Positions 23,983-31,979 of a DNA stretch of 32,487 bases are shown here, in pieces. Numbering within the stretch: position 1 is the first letter of the stretch; every line of letters begins with the position of its first letter. Under the pieces are notes generated by a model, which was not told the DNA's origin, searched no databases, and saw nothing but the letters and a program-made list of their open reading frames with translations. The DNA is from Chloroflexi bacterium UBA4733 (lineage in GTDB: Bacteria; Chloroflexota; UBA4733). The translations under genes were made by a program, and so were the position numbers. The stretch is from contig DHIZ01000190.1 of the NCBI GenBank assembly GCA_002404055.1, forward strand, positions 2,033 through 34,519, read 5' to 3'.

Positions 23983-25251
23983 ATGCCGTTTGTCAGCGAA
24001 GTGGTCAATGCCCCGGTTTTTGATGCCCGGCGCGAGCGCATCGGGAAGATCACCGACGTGCTGGTCCAGCCGACGATCCCCTATCCCACGGTGAGCGCCG
24101 TCGAGGTCACGGCAGGACGCAACGTCCTGCTCGTGCCCTGGTCGCTCATTAGCCAGTTCAACGCCGAAGCGGTCACGCTCTCCGTTGCCCGTGGCGAGGT
24201 GCCGACCAACGGGGTACCATCCGGCAATGGGCAGGTCCGGCTGGTGCGGGATGTCCTGGACAAGCAGATCCTCGATGCCGAGGGGTCGCGGCTCATCCGG
24301 GCCAACGATCTCCAGTTGGCCCAGAGCAACGGCAGTGTCCATCTGGTCGGCATCGATATCTCCGGCAAGGCGCTGATCCGGCGGCTCGGCCTGGGTCCCC
24401 TGGCCCGCAAGGTCGCCCAGCGCATGCCCGATACGGTCATCTCCTGGGACGACGTGGACCGCTTCGGCGGCAGCGGCGCTCCGGTGCGCCTGAAGGTCAG
24501 CGGGCGTTCCCTGGCCACCACACACCCGGCTGACCTTGCCGCTCTGGTCGATCAGCTTTCCGTCGCGGAGGGTCGCGCTCTAGTGCAAGCGCTGGACGAC
24601 GAGACAGCCGCCGACACGCTGGAGGAGGTAACCCCGGAGCGCCAGGTGTCGCTCCTCCAGGACATGGAAAGTGGCCGGGCCGCCGACATTCTGGAGGCGA
24701 TGGGACCGGACGATGCTGCGGACGTGCTGGGCGATATGGCGGACGCCAAAGCGCGCGAGCTGCTTGGCCTGATGGAAGACGCCGAAGCGCGGGAAGTGCG
24801 GGAACTGCTCGGCTACCCCGAAGATAGCGCCGGCGGCATTATGACCACGGACTATCTGGCGGTACCGCAGCGCATGACCGCGCAACAGACGATTGACGAA
24901 CTACGAGCCAACCGAGCGCCGGCTGAGATGGCCTACTACGTCTACGTGTTGGAGGACCGGGAGAGTGAGCGCCTGACCGGCGTCGTGTCGCTGCGGGAAC
25001 TGATCCTGGCTGACCCGTCCAAGCCGCTCACCGAGGTCATGACGCACAACCCGATAACGGTCAACGTCAATGACCACCAGGACGACGTTGCCAGGCTGAT
25101 CGCCAAGTATAATCTCTTGGCGGTCCCGGTTATCGACGATCAGCGGCGACTGCAAGGGGTCGTTACCGTCGACGACGCTATCGACATTCTCCTGCCCACC
25201 GCCTGGAAGAAGCGCCTGCCGCGCGTGTTTGCCCGGCAGCCGGTGTCCTAA
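23983..25251 (+). CDS. PRC-barrel, MgtE N-terminal and CBS-pair protein without membrane domain
   Basis: The 422-residue protein has one or two PRC-barrel-like segments at the N-terminus (about 1-60, SEVVNAPVFDARRERIGKITDVLV; and 85-150, RDVLDKQILDAEG), then the alpha-helical MgtE N-domain (about 185-285; LAALVDQLSVAEGRALVQALDDETAADTLEE in part, and DDAADVLGDM) and two CBS domains (about 290-410; AGGIMTTDYLAVP, LTEVMTHNPITV). In MgtE this cytoplasmic half senses Mg2+ and gates a five-helix pore; here the protein ends after the CBS pair and no pore follows. A regulatory or metal-sensing role is inferred. Related proteins often lie next to NRAMP-type transporters, but none is here. Its stop overlaps the stop of the convergent anti-sigma gene. 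The start has a GGAGGTGG site. Confidence 0.88.
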   Translation: MPFVSEVVNAPVFDARRERIGKITDVLVQPTIPYPTVSAVEVTAGRNVLLVPWSLISQFNAEAVTLSVARGEVPTNGVPSGNGQVRLVRDVLDKQILDAEGSRLIRANDLQLAQSNGSVHLVGIDISGKALIRRLGLGPLARKVAQRMPDTVISWDDVDRFGGSGAPVRLKVSGRSLATTHPADLAALVDQLSVAEGRALVQALDDETAADTLEEVTPERQVSLLQDMESGRAADILEAMGPDDAADVLGDMADAKARELLGLMEDAEAREVRELLGYPEDSAGGIMTTDYLAVPQRMTAQQTIDELRANRAPAEMAYYVYVLEDRESERLTGVVSLRELILADPSKPLTEVMTHNPITVNVNDHQDDVARLIAKYNLLAVPVIDDQRRLQGVVTVDDAIDILLPTAWKKRLPRVFARQPVS

Positions 25252-27092
25252 TCGCCGCCGGCTGCGTCGGACCAGGCAAACACGCCGCGATAGCTGGCGA
25301 GACCGGAGTTGCCGAAGTTCAGGTGTGGCAACTGTTGCAGGCCGACAATGCTATCGACGACGGGATGCGGGTCCGAGCCGTCGCGAGCCACCACCCACAA
25401 TTGTGCGCTGTCCCCCTCCTGGTGGACATAGATGATCTCCTTGCCGTCCTTCGACCACTGTGGAAAACTGTCCAGCGGTCCGGCACTGAGCGGCCGCCGC
25501 CCGCTGCCGTCGGGGCCTTCCAGCCAGATGCGGCGTGAACTGCCGGCAGCCGTGCTCGGGGATGGCAACAGGCTACTGGCGTAGGCAATGAGCACGCCGT
25601 CGGGCGACCAGGCCGCGTCCCCATCGGCTCGCCCCGGATCAGTCAGCTCGTGCGCCGGCCCCTGGGGGCGAACCGGCACCACCGTGACCTGGCCCGGTCC
25701 CTGATGGCCATCCCGTGTGCGTGAGGGCGCCACGGCGGCGAGCGCGTGGCCGTCGGGCGCCCAGGAGACGAAGTCCCGGTACATCAGGACGGCGGGTAGC
25801 ATGACTCGCTCGCCCCCGTGCCTGGACCAGAGGGCCAGCGGAGCCGGCGTACTCGCACGTTGTCCCAGGCCCCGCGACGTCCAGAAGGTAAACGCCTCGC
25901 TTTGTGGGTCCCAGGTACCAAGGACAGGGAGCGCTAATGGGTCGCCTGGTGCTGGCGCGATTGACGCCCCGGCGACGCCGGTGTTCGCTGGTCTCGCGTC
26001 GTTCATCCCGACAGATACCTGCGTGATGCTGCCACCCCGGCTGACCAGCCAGATGGACTGGGCCGCTCCGCCGACGCCGCGCCGCTCCACCGCGACTTCG
26101 GAGCCATCGGGCGACCAGGCAAGGTTCGTGATAGAACCGCCGGCAGGCAAGAGTGGCCGGGGCGAATCGCTTCCGGCCTGCACCAACCACAGACCACCGC
26201 TGGACGATGCAACGGCGATTTCGTCGCGCCGAGGAGACCAGCGAGCGAGTCCAGAATCTGCCGGTGCGGGTAGGCGCCAGGGCGCCGCACTGGCGCCCGG
26301 TTGCAGCAACCGAAGGACCGCCGAGGATGCCGGTCCGGTCGATTCGTACAGCAGCCAGCGGCCGGAAGGCGACCAGCGCGGCGCCGTCGCTGCGCCGGCC
26401 GAGGTGAGCAGGCGGCTCCCCGTCGCGCTGTACACGCGGAGATCACCGCTCAGCACAGCGGCGATCTTGCCCGAAAGATGAACTGTGTCGCTCACGGCCG
26501 GCAGGGGGGTGGCAGTGACAGCGTACCCTGGCGCCGCCGTGGCGCTGGCCCGTGGAGCCATCGACCGCGCCATCGCGGCGGGAGTCACTATCGCACCAAC
26601 CGGCGTGACCGTGGCGCCTATTATCGGTACGGCTGCCTGGTAACCAGGGTTCGTTGCAGCGACGGCTTCAGGGCGGATGTGTCTGCTTACAGCGAGAGGA
26701 ATCAGCAGCGCCGCAAGCACACTGACCAACAGACCGAGCGCCGTGCTGCGACGCACCGATGCATCCGCCCGCGGCTGTGTTGGCCTGTGTGCCGCGACGG
26801 GCGTGGAACCGGCGGATGCCGGATCACCGAGTCGCTCCCAACTCGGCGGTCCACGGCGGCGGATAGACCCTGTCGCCGTAGGAGGCGTTGTTGCGTCCCT
26901 GACCTGGCGGGCGACCATTGCGCCAATGAGCGTGTTGGTGCGCTGACGCAGGGCCTGCCACTCGGCCAGGCGCGCCCGGCAATGGACGCAATTCTGCACG
27001 TGCATTTCGATGGCGCGACGCTCGTCCGGCGTGGCCTCACCGTCGGCGTACACCATCAGCAGCAGATCAAACCTGCTGCAATCCTCAGTCAT
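25248..27092 (-). CDS. Membrane anti-sigma factor with zinc finger and beta-propeller sensor
   Basis: The 614-residue protein probably holds the neighbouring ECF sigma factor inactive. Its N-terminus carries the zinc-associated anti-sigma motif H31-x3-C35-x2-C38 (MHVQNCVHC). A single membrane helix follows at about 120-140 (ALGLLVSVLAALLIPLAV), then a low-complexity Ala/Thr/Pro linker and an extracellular TolB/PD40-like propeller (about 205-600) with repeated WSPSGRWLLYES, LAWSPDGSEVAVE, DAAWSPDGVLIAY and FPQWSKDGKEIIYV blades. The start ATG overlaps the sigma gene's end by 8 bp (ATGACTGA), so the two are translationally coupled. The ligand sensed by the propeller is unknown. The frame is open farther upstream, but only within the sigma gene. 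Confidence 0.9.
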   Translation of the reverse strand: MTEDCSRFDLLLMVYADGEATPDERRAIEMHVQNCVHCRARLAEWQALRQRTNTLIGAMVARQVRDATTPPTATGSIRRRGPPSWERLGDPASAGSTPVAAHRPTQPRADASVRRSTALGLLVSVLAALLIPLAVSRHIRPEAVAATNPGYQAAVPIIGATVTPVGAIVTPAAMARSMAPRASATAAPGYAVTATPLPAVSDTVHLSGKIAAVLSGDLRVYSATGSRLLTSAGAATAPRWSPSGRWLLYESTGPASSAVLRLLQPGASAAPWRLPAPADSGLARWSPRRDEIAVASSSGGLWLVQAGSDSPRPLLPAGGSITNLAWSPDGSEVAVERRGVGGAAQSIWLVSRGGSITQVSVGMNDARPANTGVAGASIAPAPGDPLALPVLGTWDPQSEAFTFWTSRGLGQRASTPAPLALWSRHGGERVMLPAVLMYRDFVSWAPDGHALAAVAPSRTRDGHQGPGQVTVVPVRPQGPAHELTDPGRADGDAAWSPDGVLIAYASSLLPSPSTAAGSSRRIWLEGPDGSGRRPLSAGPLDSFPQWSKDGKEIIYVHQEGDSAQLWVVARDGSDPHPVVDSIVGLQQLPHLNFGNSGLASYRGVFAWSDAAGGD

Positions 27093-27660
27093 CACCGTTC
27101 CGTTGCGCTCGATGAGTCGCTGGCGGGGAGGCGGCGTCGCGGGACTCGGCAGCATAGGCGGCCCGAAACGCGAGCCGGGCGCGATAGATGCGCTGTTTCA
27201 CCGCCGCCACCGAACAATCGAGAGTCTGGCTCAAGTCCGCGTAGGTCAGACCTTCGGCGTGGCCAAGGAGGCATGCCACGTGTTCGGGCGGCAGATTGGC
27301 CAGGGCACGCGCAACGGCGTCACCAGCGGCGATATCGTCGCCGAGGTCACGCCGTCCTGAGCGGTCATGCAGGTAGAGGTCGAAGGGTACCCAGGCGACG
27401 ATGCGCTTCCGACGGAGGGCGCTGATTGCCTTGTTCGTGGCGATGCGGTAGAGCCACGGTACCAGATACGCTTCATCCTGGAGGGTGGGCAACGCCTTGT
27501 AGGCCGAGACGAAAGTGTCCTGGCACAGGTCCTCAGCAAGTGCAGCATCGCGCACCATGCCGGCCAGGTAGCGCCCGATGGCCGGGCGGTACGTCTCGAA
27601 GATCGCCTCGAAAGAGAGCGACCGTGCCCGCCCGGCGACCTGCACCAGTCCGATGTCCAT
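27085..27660 (-). CDS. ECF (extracytoplasmic function) RNA polymerase sigma factor
   Basis: The 191-residue sigma-70 family factor has region 2 (about 15-85; FEAIFETYRPAIGRYLAGMVRDAALAEDLCQDTFVSAYKAL in part, then YLVPWLYRIATNKAISALRRKR) and region 4 (about 120-175; LANLPPEHVACLLGHAEGLTYADLSQTL and the helix CSVAAVKQRIYRAR). The ATG is preceded by GGAGG at 7 bp spacing and gives the normal N-terminal length, although the frame is open about 97 codons farther upstream into the FmdB gene. It is co-directional with the FmdB gene (106 bp upstream) and coupled to its anti-sigma factor. The target regulon cannot be read here; no clear autoregulatory promoter was found. Confidence 0.93.
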   Translation of the reverse strand: MDIGLVQVAGRARSLSFEAIFETYRPAIGRYLAGMVRDAALAEDLCQDTFVSAYKALPTLQDEAYLVPWLYRIATNKAISALRRKRIVAWVPFDLYLHDRSGRRDLGDDIAAGDAVARALANLPPEHVACLLGHAEGLTYADLSQTLDCSVAAVKQRIYRARLAFRAAYAAESRDAASPPATHRAQRNGDD

Positions 27661-27766
27661 ACCGCTGCCTCCCGCGCCAGCGCACAGCACATTCACCACA
27701 TCGTTGTCGATCCAACGGTAGCCGCGCTGGAGCACGGTGGGCGTGCCGCAGCGATGGATGCGTCGC

Positions 27767-28156
27767 TCAGTCGTCCAGTCCGCCCATATCGTCGCCGCCG
27801 GGCATGTCGCCCAGCGCCGGGTCGCCGTCCAGCCCGGCTGGATCCTCACCGCGCTCGACGGCGTCGACCATCTCGTCGAACTCCGGGCCGAGGTCCTCGC
27901 CAAGTTCCTTCCCCATGCGCCGTGCCCAACGTGCCACGCTGCGCGGGTCATTCTCGTCTAGGTCGCCGAACATACTGGGGTCGCTCATTTCGTCGGCCCG
28001 GCTCTCTTCCGACTTCACCGTGGAGAAGAGCGAGACGAGTTTCTGCATGGGTTGGCCGCAGCGTGGGCAGACCGGGGCCTGAGCTTCGGCGTATGTCAGG
28101 AAAAAGGCGCTCGTTCGCCGTCGGCACGCCGGGCAACGGTATTCATAGACAGGCAT
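27767..28156 (-). CDS. FmdB-family zinc-ribbon protein
   Basis: The 129-residue protein begins MPVYEYRCPACRRR with a second knuckle VCPRCGQPM, forming the CxxC...CxxC zinc ribbon of the FmdB family (putative regulatory proteins, named from the formamidase operon). The remainder is acidic and Gly/Asp-rich (ending GDMPGGDDMGGLDD) with a short helix SVARWARRMGKELGEDL, a tail common in Chloroflexota and Actinobacteria members. The precise role is unknown; nucleic-acid or protein binding is assumed for the family. The ATG follows GGAAGAGAACAGCCC. It opens a minus-strand cluster with the ECF sigma and anti-sigma genes and is divergent from the toxin-antitoxin pair. Confidence 0.9.
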   Translation of the reverse strand: MPVYEYRCPACRRRTSAFFLTYAEAQAPVCPRCGQPMQKLVSLFSTVKSEESRADEMSDPSMFGDLDENDPRSVARWARRMGKELGEDLGPEFDEMVDAVERGEDPAGLDGDPALGDMPGGDDMGGLDD

Positions 28157-28323
28157 GGGCTGTTCTCTTCCTACGCTTGCCGCATCGCAACTGGCTGGTG
28201 GTGCATTGTGCTCGCCTTCAGGCTACGCGCACTCGGCGGCGGCTGTCAATGGCGGCGGGAACGACGGTGCAGCAAACGTCCAGGCAACGCCGAAACGACG
28301 GAAGGTACAGCGCCACCGAACCA

Positions 28324-28364
28324 CTGACAGGCCAATGCGTATCTGTCGTATACTGCATGCATAC
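28324..28364 (+). promoter_or_regulatory. Probable promoter and operator of the toxin-antitoxin operon
   Basis: CTGACA at 28324-28329 and TATACT at 28349-28354 resemble -35 and -10 hexamers, with a long 19-bp spacer. The -10 box is embedded in an imperfect palindrome, GTATACTGCATGCATAC (28348-28364), a suitable site for autorepression by the AbrB-type antitoxin. Confidence 0.5.
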
Positions 28365-28380
28365 ACGAAAAGGAAGGTGA

Positions 28381-28599
28381 ATGATGGTCACGGCCAAACT
28401 TCGACGGAGCGGGAACAGCTTCATTGTCACGGTCCCTCGATCGGAAGTCGATCGACTGCGATTGAGCGAAGGCCAGACCGTGGCCGTGGAAGTACACGCC
28501 GTGGAAGTCCGACCGGTGTTGTCACCGGAGTTACAGGCTATATTTGACGAGGTCTTTCCTGAGATTGAACCGGCGCTGCGCTACCTGGCGGATCGCTAA
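28381..28599 (+). CDS. AbrB/MazE-type antitoxin of a Doc module
   Basis: The 72-residue protein has an AbrB/SpoVT swapped-hairpin DNA-binding domain (about 1-45; TAKLRRSGNSFIVTVPRSEVDRLRLSEGQTVAVE) and a C-terminal tail (LSPELQAIFDEVFPEIEPALRYLADR in two pieces) that probably binds and neutralises the toxin encoded next. It would also repress its own operon. Two adjacent ATG codons follow AAGGAAGGTGA; the second has the better spacing. The toxin gene starts 2 bp after this stop. Pairing of an AbrB-type rather than Phd-type antitoxin with Doc is known in several genomes. Confidence 0.88.
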   Translation: MMVTAKLRRSGNSFIVTVPRSEVDRLRLSEGQTVAVEVHAVEVRPVLSPELQAIFDEVFPEIEPALRYLADR

Positions 28600-28601
28600 C
28601 C

Positions 28602-29012
28602 GTGGCTGGGGAGACGAAGTACCTGGGCGTCGCTGACGTCATCGCTCTTCATAATGCCATGATGGAGCGTCTCGGCGTCCAACCGGAACCCTTGCGTGAT
28701 GCCGGTTTGCTGGAGTCTGCCTTGTTGAAGCCGCAGATGGCTGCTCATTACGAGCAGGCGGATTTGATCCGGCAAGCAACGCTGCTGGCTGTAGGTGTGG
28801 CGCAGAACCAACCGTTCGTTGATGGTAACAAACGAACAGCATTTACTGCATGTTCGGTCTTCTTGCGCCAAAATCACCTGCTATTTCGCGGGGATGTTAT
28901 TGAGATGGCAAACCAATTGATCCTGCTTGCCGAGCGGACCGATGGCCTTGACGCCGCCACGGGGCGTTTTGAGGCGTGGTTGCGCGCACACGTCGTCGAG
29001 GAGACTCGCTAA
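28602..29012 (+). CDS. doc: Doc-like toxin of the Fic superfamily with altered motif
   Basis: Doc toxins phosphorylate elongation factor Tu and stop translation. The 136-residue product has the normal length and the helical Fic fold, with LRDAGLLESALLKPQ near the N-terminus and the nucleotide-binding loop at 70-78 reading QPFVDGNKR. In typical Doc/Fic proteins the first position is the catalytic His (HPFxDxNKR); here it is Gln70, while the Asp, Gly-Asn-Lys and Arg are kept. The enzyme could be inactive or use altered chemistry. The GTG start lies 2 bp after the antitoxin stop, so translation is coupled. The operon ends here; nothing nearby suggests a prophage. Confidence 0.88.
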   Translation: MAGETKYLGVADVIALHNAMMERLGVQPEPLRDAGLLESALLKPQMAAHYEQADLIRQATLLAVGVAQNQPFVDGNKRTAFTACSVFLRQNHLLFRGDVIEMANQLILLAERTDGLDAATGRFEAWLRAHVVEETR

Positions 29013-29215
29013 CAGCGGGGAAAGCCTGGGCTGCAGCGCGCCAGCGCGATGATGATAGGACTCTTGGCGCCCCTCAATTTGCTATTGTTGGCGTGCGCGC
29101 TGTTCCCTATGCTACTGCCGTAGCGATAGCTATAGAGTTGATACACGGCGTGCATCGCCTGGCACGTCTATTGCGTCATACTAGTTTCGAAGCGGAGGAA
29201 CAGAGGAGACAGGGC

Positions 29216-29413
29216 ATGCAAGCCACGATTGAACGCGACACCACGCAACTGATGACACGACGCCAGGTCGTTGTTGATGTAGCACCCGAGCGGTTGACGA
29301 CGCCGTACCGAGCGCCGTTAGCCACGTTTCTCGCCCTGGTCGCATCAGGTCGTGCTAGCGCATGCACTGCTCAAATGGTCGACCGTGACAACCTTATGGG
29401 CGCCCACGCTTAA
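29216..29413 (+). CDS. Possible small gene, unknown function
   Basis: A 65-residue frame (MQATIERDTTQLMTRRQVVV at the start) follows a good ribosome-binding site (GGAGACAGGGC before the ATG). A TTGTTG/TATGCT pair with 17-bp spacing near 29096-29124 could be its promoter. The product is soluble-looking, with no recognisable domain. The same frame stays open upstream to 28976, inside the doc gene, without a better start. The stretch 29013-29215 otherwise holds no gene. It may be a chance frame. Confidence 0.3.
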   Translation: MQATIERDTTQLMTRRQVVVDVAPERLTTPYRAPLATFLALVASGRASACTAQMVDRDNLMGAHA

Positions 29414-29440
29414 CATATTCCTTCAGCCCCCGTTCAGCGC

Positions 29441-29866
29441 ATGGTAACGCTCCTCGTTCAGCGTCTGATGCCTTCAGCCCTACTGCCCGCTTACTCTCGA
29501 CCGGGAGATGCCGGCCTTGACCTGTTCGCCGCCGAGGCGTACGAACTGGCGCCCGGCGAACGGCACGCATTCGGTACAGCGATCGCCGTTGCTGTGCCCG
29601 ATGGCTACGTCGGGCTCGTCTGGGACCGCTCAGGTCTGGCCGTTCGGGCGGGTCTCACGACCATGGGCGGTGTGATCGACGCCACCTATCGCGGCGAGAT
29701 CAAAGTCCCGCTACTCAACACCGGGGACGCACCGTACCGTGTGCAGGTCGGTGACCGCATCGGGCAACTGTTGATTCAGCCCATTCCCGTCGTTGAGGTC
29801 TCCGAGGTACCGGACCTGCCTCCAACGCAGCGCGGGAGCGCCGGCTTTGGCTCCAGCGGCCGGTAG
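29441..29866 (+). CDS. dut: Deoxyuridine 5'-triphosphate nucleotidohydrolase (dUTPase)
   Basis: dUTPase hydrolyses dUTP to dUMP and pyrophosphate, keeping uracil out of DNA and supplying the precursor of dTMP. The 141-residue trimeric form is complete: motif 1 PGDAGLDL, motif 2 DRSGLAVRAG, motif 3 GVIDATYRGEI with the catalytic Asp, motif 4 GDRIGQLLI and motif 5 RGSAGFGSSG, the flexible lid. The ATG lacks a clear Shine-Dalgarno sequence; since conserved sequence (VQRLMPSALLPAY) begins close behind it, the start is still likely correct. It is the first gene of a forward housekeeping run and is followed by a hairpin before tilS. Confidence 0.96.
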   Translation: MVTLLVQRLMPSALLPAYSRPGDAGLDLFAAEAYELAPGERHAFGTAIAVAVPDGYVGLVWDRSGLAVRAGLTTMGGVIDATYRGEIKVPLLNTGDAPYRVQVGDRIGQLLIQPIPVVEVSEVPDLPPTQRGSAGFGSSGR

Positions 29867-29890
29867 CACGCCAGGCAGCGCCAGGCGTGC
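29866..29890 (+). terminator. Hairpin between dut and tilS
   Basis: GCACGCC (29866-29872, starting at the last base of the dut stop) pairs with GGCGTGC (29884-29890) across 11 bases. No T-run follows; it may weaken read-through into tilS or be a processing site. Confidence 0.4.
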
Positions 29891-29903
29891 GCTAGACTAA
29901 AGT

Positions 29904-31307
29904 GTGAGCGCAACATTGACGGGACGCAGGGACGCGCTGCGAGCAGACGTGCGCGGATACTGCCGTGACCGGCAACTCCTGTCCCCCGGCACACTGGTCG
30001 TAGCGGTTTCCGGCGGGGCCGATTCCGTTTGCCTGTTGCACGTCCTGCACGACCTGGCGCCGGAATTCGGCCTCACGTTGCATATCGCCCATTTCAACCA
30101 TGAACTGCGCGGCAAGGAGTCCGATGTTGACGCCCGACTCGTCGCGGAACTGGCGGATCGACTCCAAATCCGCGCAGACTTTGGAACTGGCGACGTGGGG
30201 GCAATGGCGGCCTCGGCCCATCGTTCGCTCGAAGCTGTCGCCCATGACATGCGCTGGGCGTTCCTGGAGGCGGTACGCCGGCGCCAGGGCGCCTACGCCG
30301 TCGCCACCGGCCACACTGCGGACGATCAGGCGGAGACGGTGCTGATGCACCTCTTGCGCGGCGCCGGCCTGCGCGGCCTGGCCGGCATGGCGCCCCTAGG
30401 ACCGACGGTGCGGCGACCGCTGCTGGCCACGCGGCATGACGCCTGCGTGTCCTGGTGCCGGGAGCACGGCGTACACTGGCGGGAAGATAGCTCCAACGCT
30501 GAGGTCTTCTGTCGGCGCAATGCCGTCCGGTTGGATGTGTTGCCTTTCCTCCGTCGCTACAACCCGGCAATCGATGCCGCGCTGACCGGGATGGCCGAGG
30601 CGGTCCAGGTTGATCTTGCCTATCTGGACACGCGCGCCGTCGACGCGTTGCACGCACTCGTTCGCCGGGCCGATAGTGGCGTGGAGCACCTGGCCCTGGC
30701 CGGCTACCTGGCTTTGCCCGAGGCGATACGCCGCCAGGTCCTCCTGAACTGGCTGGGACCTAACTCCCGGCGCGTACAGGTCACGAGTGTCGATGCCCTG
30801 TTGCGCACCGGGCACGCCGGTGATGCGGTGGCCCTGCCGGGTAATCGGCAGGTGGTCAAGCGCTACGACGATGCCATCCTGGAGGCGCGGACCCTGCCGC
30901 CACGTTTGCCCGCCGTGGCGTTGACGGTGCCGGGAGCCACCAGAGCAGTCGGCTGGAACTGGACTATTCAGACCGAATACCTCCCACGGGGGACTACCAG
31001 ACCCGCCAACCGTTGGTCTATCGATCTGGACGCGGAGCGGGTTCGCCTGCCGCTCACGCTCCGCCCGCGCAGCACGGGCGATCGTCTTGACCTCCCCGGC
31101 CTGACCGGCTCGAAGAAGCTGCAGGATATGCTCGTGGACGCTAAAATGCCTCGGCGGGAGCGCGACCGCCTGGGGATCATTGAGGCCGCGAACGGGATTA
31201 TCTGGTTGGCCGGCTGGCGCGCGGCAGCCTGGGCCACGGCCGACACGAACAGCGACAGCGTCCTGCGTCTGACTGTGGCGCATAGCGAGAATCAAGAAGC
31301 CGAATGA
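29904..31307 (+). CDS. tilS: tRNA(Ile)-lysidine synthase
   Basis: TilS attaches lysine to C34 of the CAU-anticodon tRNA-Ile so that it reads AUA codons. The 467-residue protein has the N-type ATP-pyrophosphatase domain with the P-loop SGGADSVCLLHVL (about 36-48), AHFNHELRGKESDVDA and TGHTADDQAETVLMHLLRG, followed by the helical middle domain (NAVRLDVLPFLRRYNP) and a C-terminal domain (LRPRSTGDRLDLPGLTGSKKLQDMLVDAKMP in pieces). The start GTG has no Shine-Dalgarno; a TAGACT hexamer only 5 bp before it might be a -10 box of a leaderless transcript. The stop overlaps the hpt start by four bases. tilS-hpt is a common bacterial pair, often followed by ftsH, which is absent here. Confidence 0.95.
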   Translation: MSATLTGRRDALRADVRGYCRDRQLLSPGTLVVAVSGGADSVCLLHVLHDLAPEFGLTLHIAHFNHELRGKESDVDARLVAELADRLQIRADFGTGDVGAMAASAHRSLEAVAHDMRWAFLEAVRRRQGAYAVATGHTADDQAETVLMHLLRGAGLRGLAGMAPLGPTVRRPLLATRHDACVSWCREHGVHWREDSSNAEVFCRRNAVRLDVLPFLRRYNPAIDAALTGMAEAVQVDLAYLDTRAVDALHALVRRADSGVEHLALAGYLALPEAIRRQVLLNWLGPNSRRVQVTSVDALLRTGHAGDAVALPGNRQVVKRYDDAILEARTLPPRLPAVALTVPGATRAVGWNWTIQTEYLPRGTTRPANRWSIDLDAERVRLPLTLRPRSTGDRLDLPGLTGSKKLQDMLVDAKMPRRERDRLGIIEAANGIIWLAGWRAAAWATADTNSDSVLRLTVAHSENQEAE

Positions 31308-31942
31308 GCAGTTCCGGCGATACTGTCGCTGCGTCGCCCTTGCCCCTTGCCTCCGTCCCTGGGGCCCCGTCCCCCATGGACGCCGACATGTTGACGGTCT
31401 TGATCGGCTCCGAGGAGTTGCAACGCCGCGTGGGCGAACTGGCCGCCGAGTTGGTTGGCGTCTACCGCAACCGCAATCCGGTGCTTGTTGGCGTTTTGAA
31501 GGGGGCGATGGTGTTCATGGTCGATTTGATGCGTGCCATGGCCATCCCGCTGCAGGTGGAGTTTATGGCCGTCAGCAGCTACCAGGGCGGCACGCGCAGT
31601 AGCGGGGCCGTGCGCATCCTGATGGACCTCAAGACGAGCGTGGAAGGTCGCGATGTGGTCATCGTCGAGGACATCGTGGACAGTGGTCTCACCCTGCGTT
31701 ACTTGCGCGACTATCTGCTCTCCCAACGGCCGGCCAGCCTGTGCATCGTGGCGCTGCTCGACAAGGAGATCGAGCGCGCCGATGGCCTGCGCATCGATTA
31801 CACCGGTTTCCGCATCCCTGACCGATTTGTTGTGGGCTATGGCTTAGACTACGCAGAGCGGTATCGCAATCTGCCGTATGTCGGCGTGATCAAGCCGACC
31901 GTCCTCGGCGGAGAGCCGGCCGAGGCAGAAAGGCAGCCGTAG
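31304..31942 (+). CDS. hpt: Hypoxanthine phosphoribosyltransferase
   Basis: This purine-salvage enzyme joins hypoxanthine or guanine to PRPP to form IMP or GMP. The 212-residue product shows LVGVLKGAMVFMVDLMRAM, the flexible-loop region SSYQGGTRSSG, the PRPP-binding signature VVIVEDIVDSGLTL and the base-binding segment RFVVGYGLDYAERYRNLPYVG. The first ATG overlaps the tilS stop (ATGA), indicating coupling; it adds about 24 non-conserved residues before MDADMLTVLIGSEEL, which matches the usual N-terminus and could instead be the true start, though no binding site precedes it. Confidence 0.95.
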   Translation: MSSSGDTVAASPLPLASVPGAPSPMDADMLTVLIGSEELQRRVGELAAELVGVYRNRNPVLVGVLKGAMVFMVDLMRAMAIPLQVEFMAVSSYQGGTRSSGAVRILMDLKTSVEGRDVVIVEDIVDSGLTLRYLRDYLLSQRPASLCIVALLDKEIERADGLRIDYTGFRIPDRFVVGYGLDYAERYRNLPYVGVIKPTVLGGEPAEAERQP

Positions 31943-31979
31943 CGGTTGCTGTGTATGATGTCGATTTGGAGGGACAACC

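Noticed and set aside
28976..29413. 145-codon frame overlapping the end of doc
   Set aside because: Its upstream part overlaps the doc gene and has no start signal; only the part from 29216 has a ribosome-binding site and is listed with low confidence.
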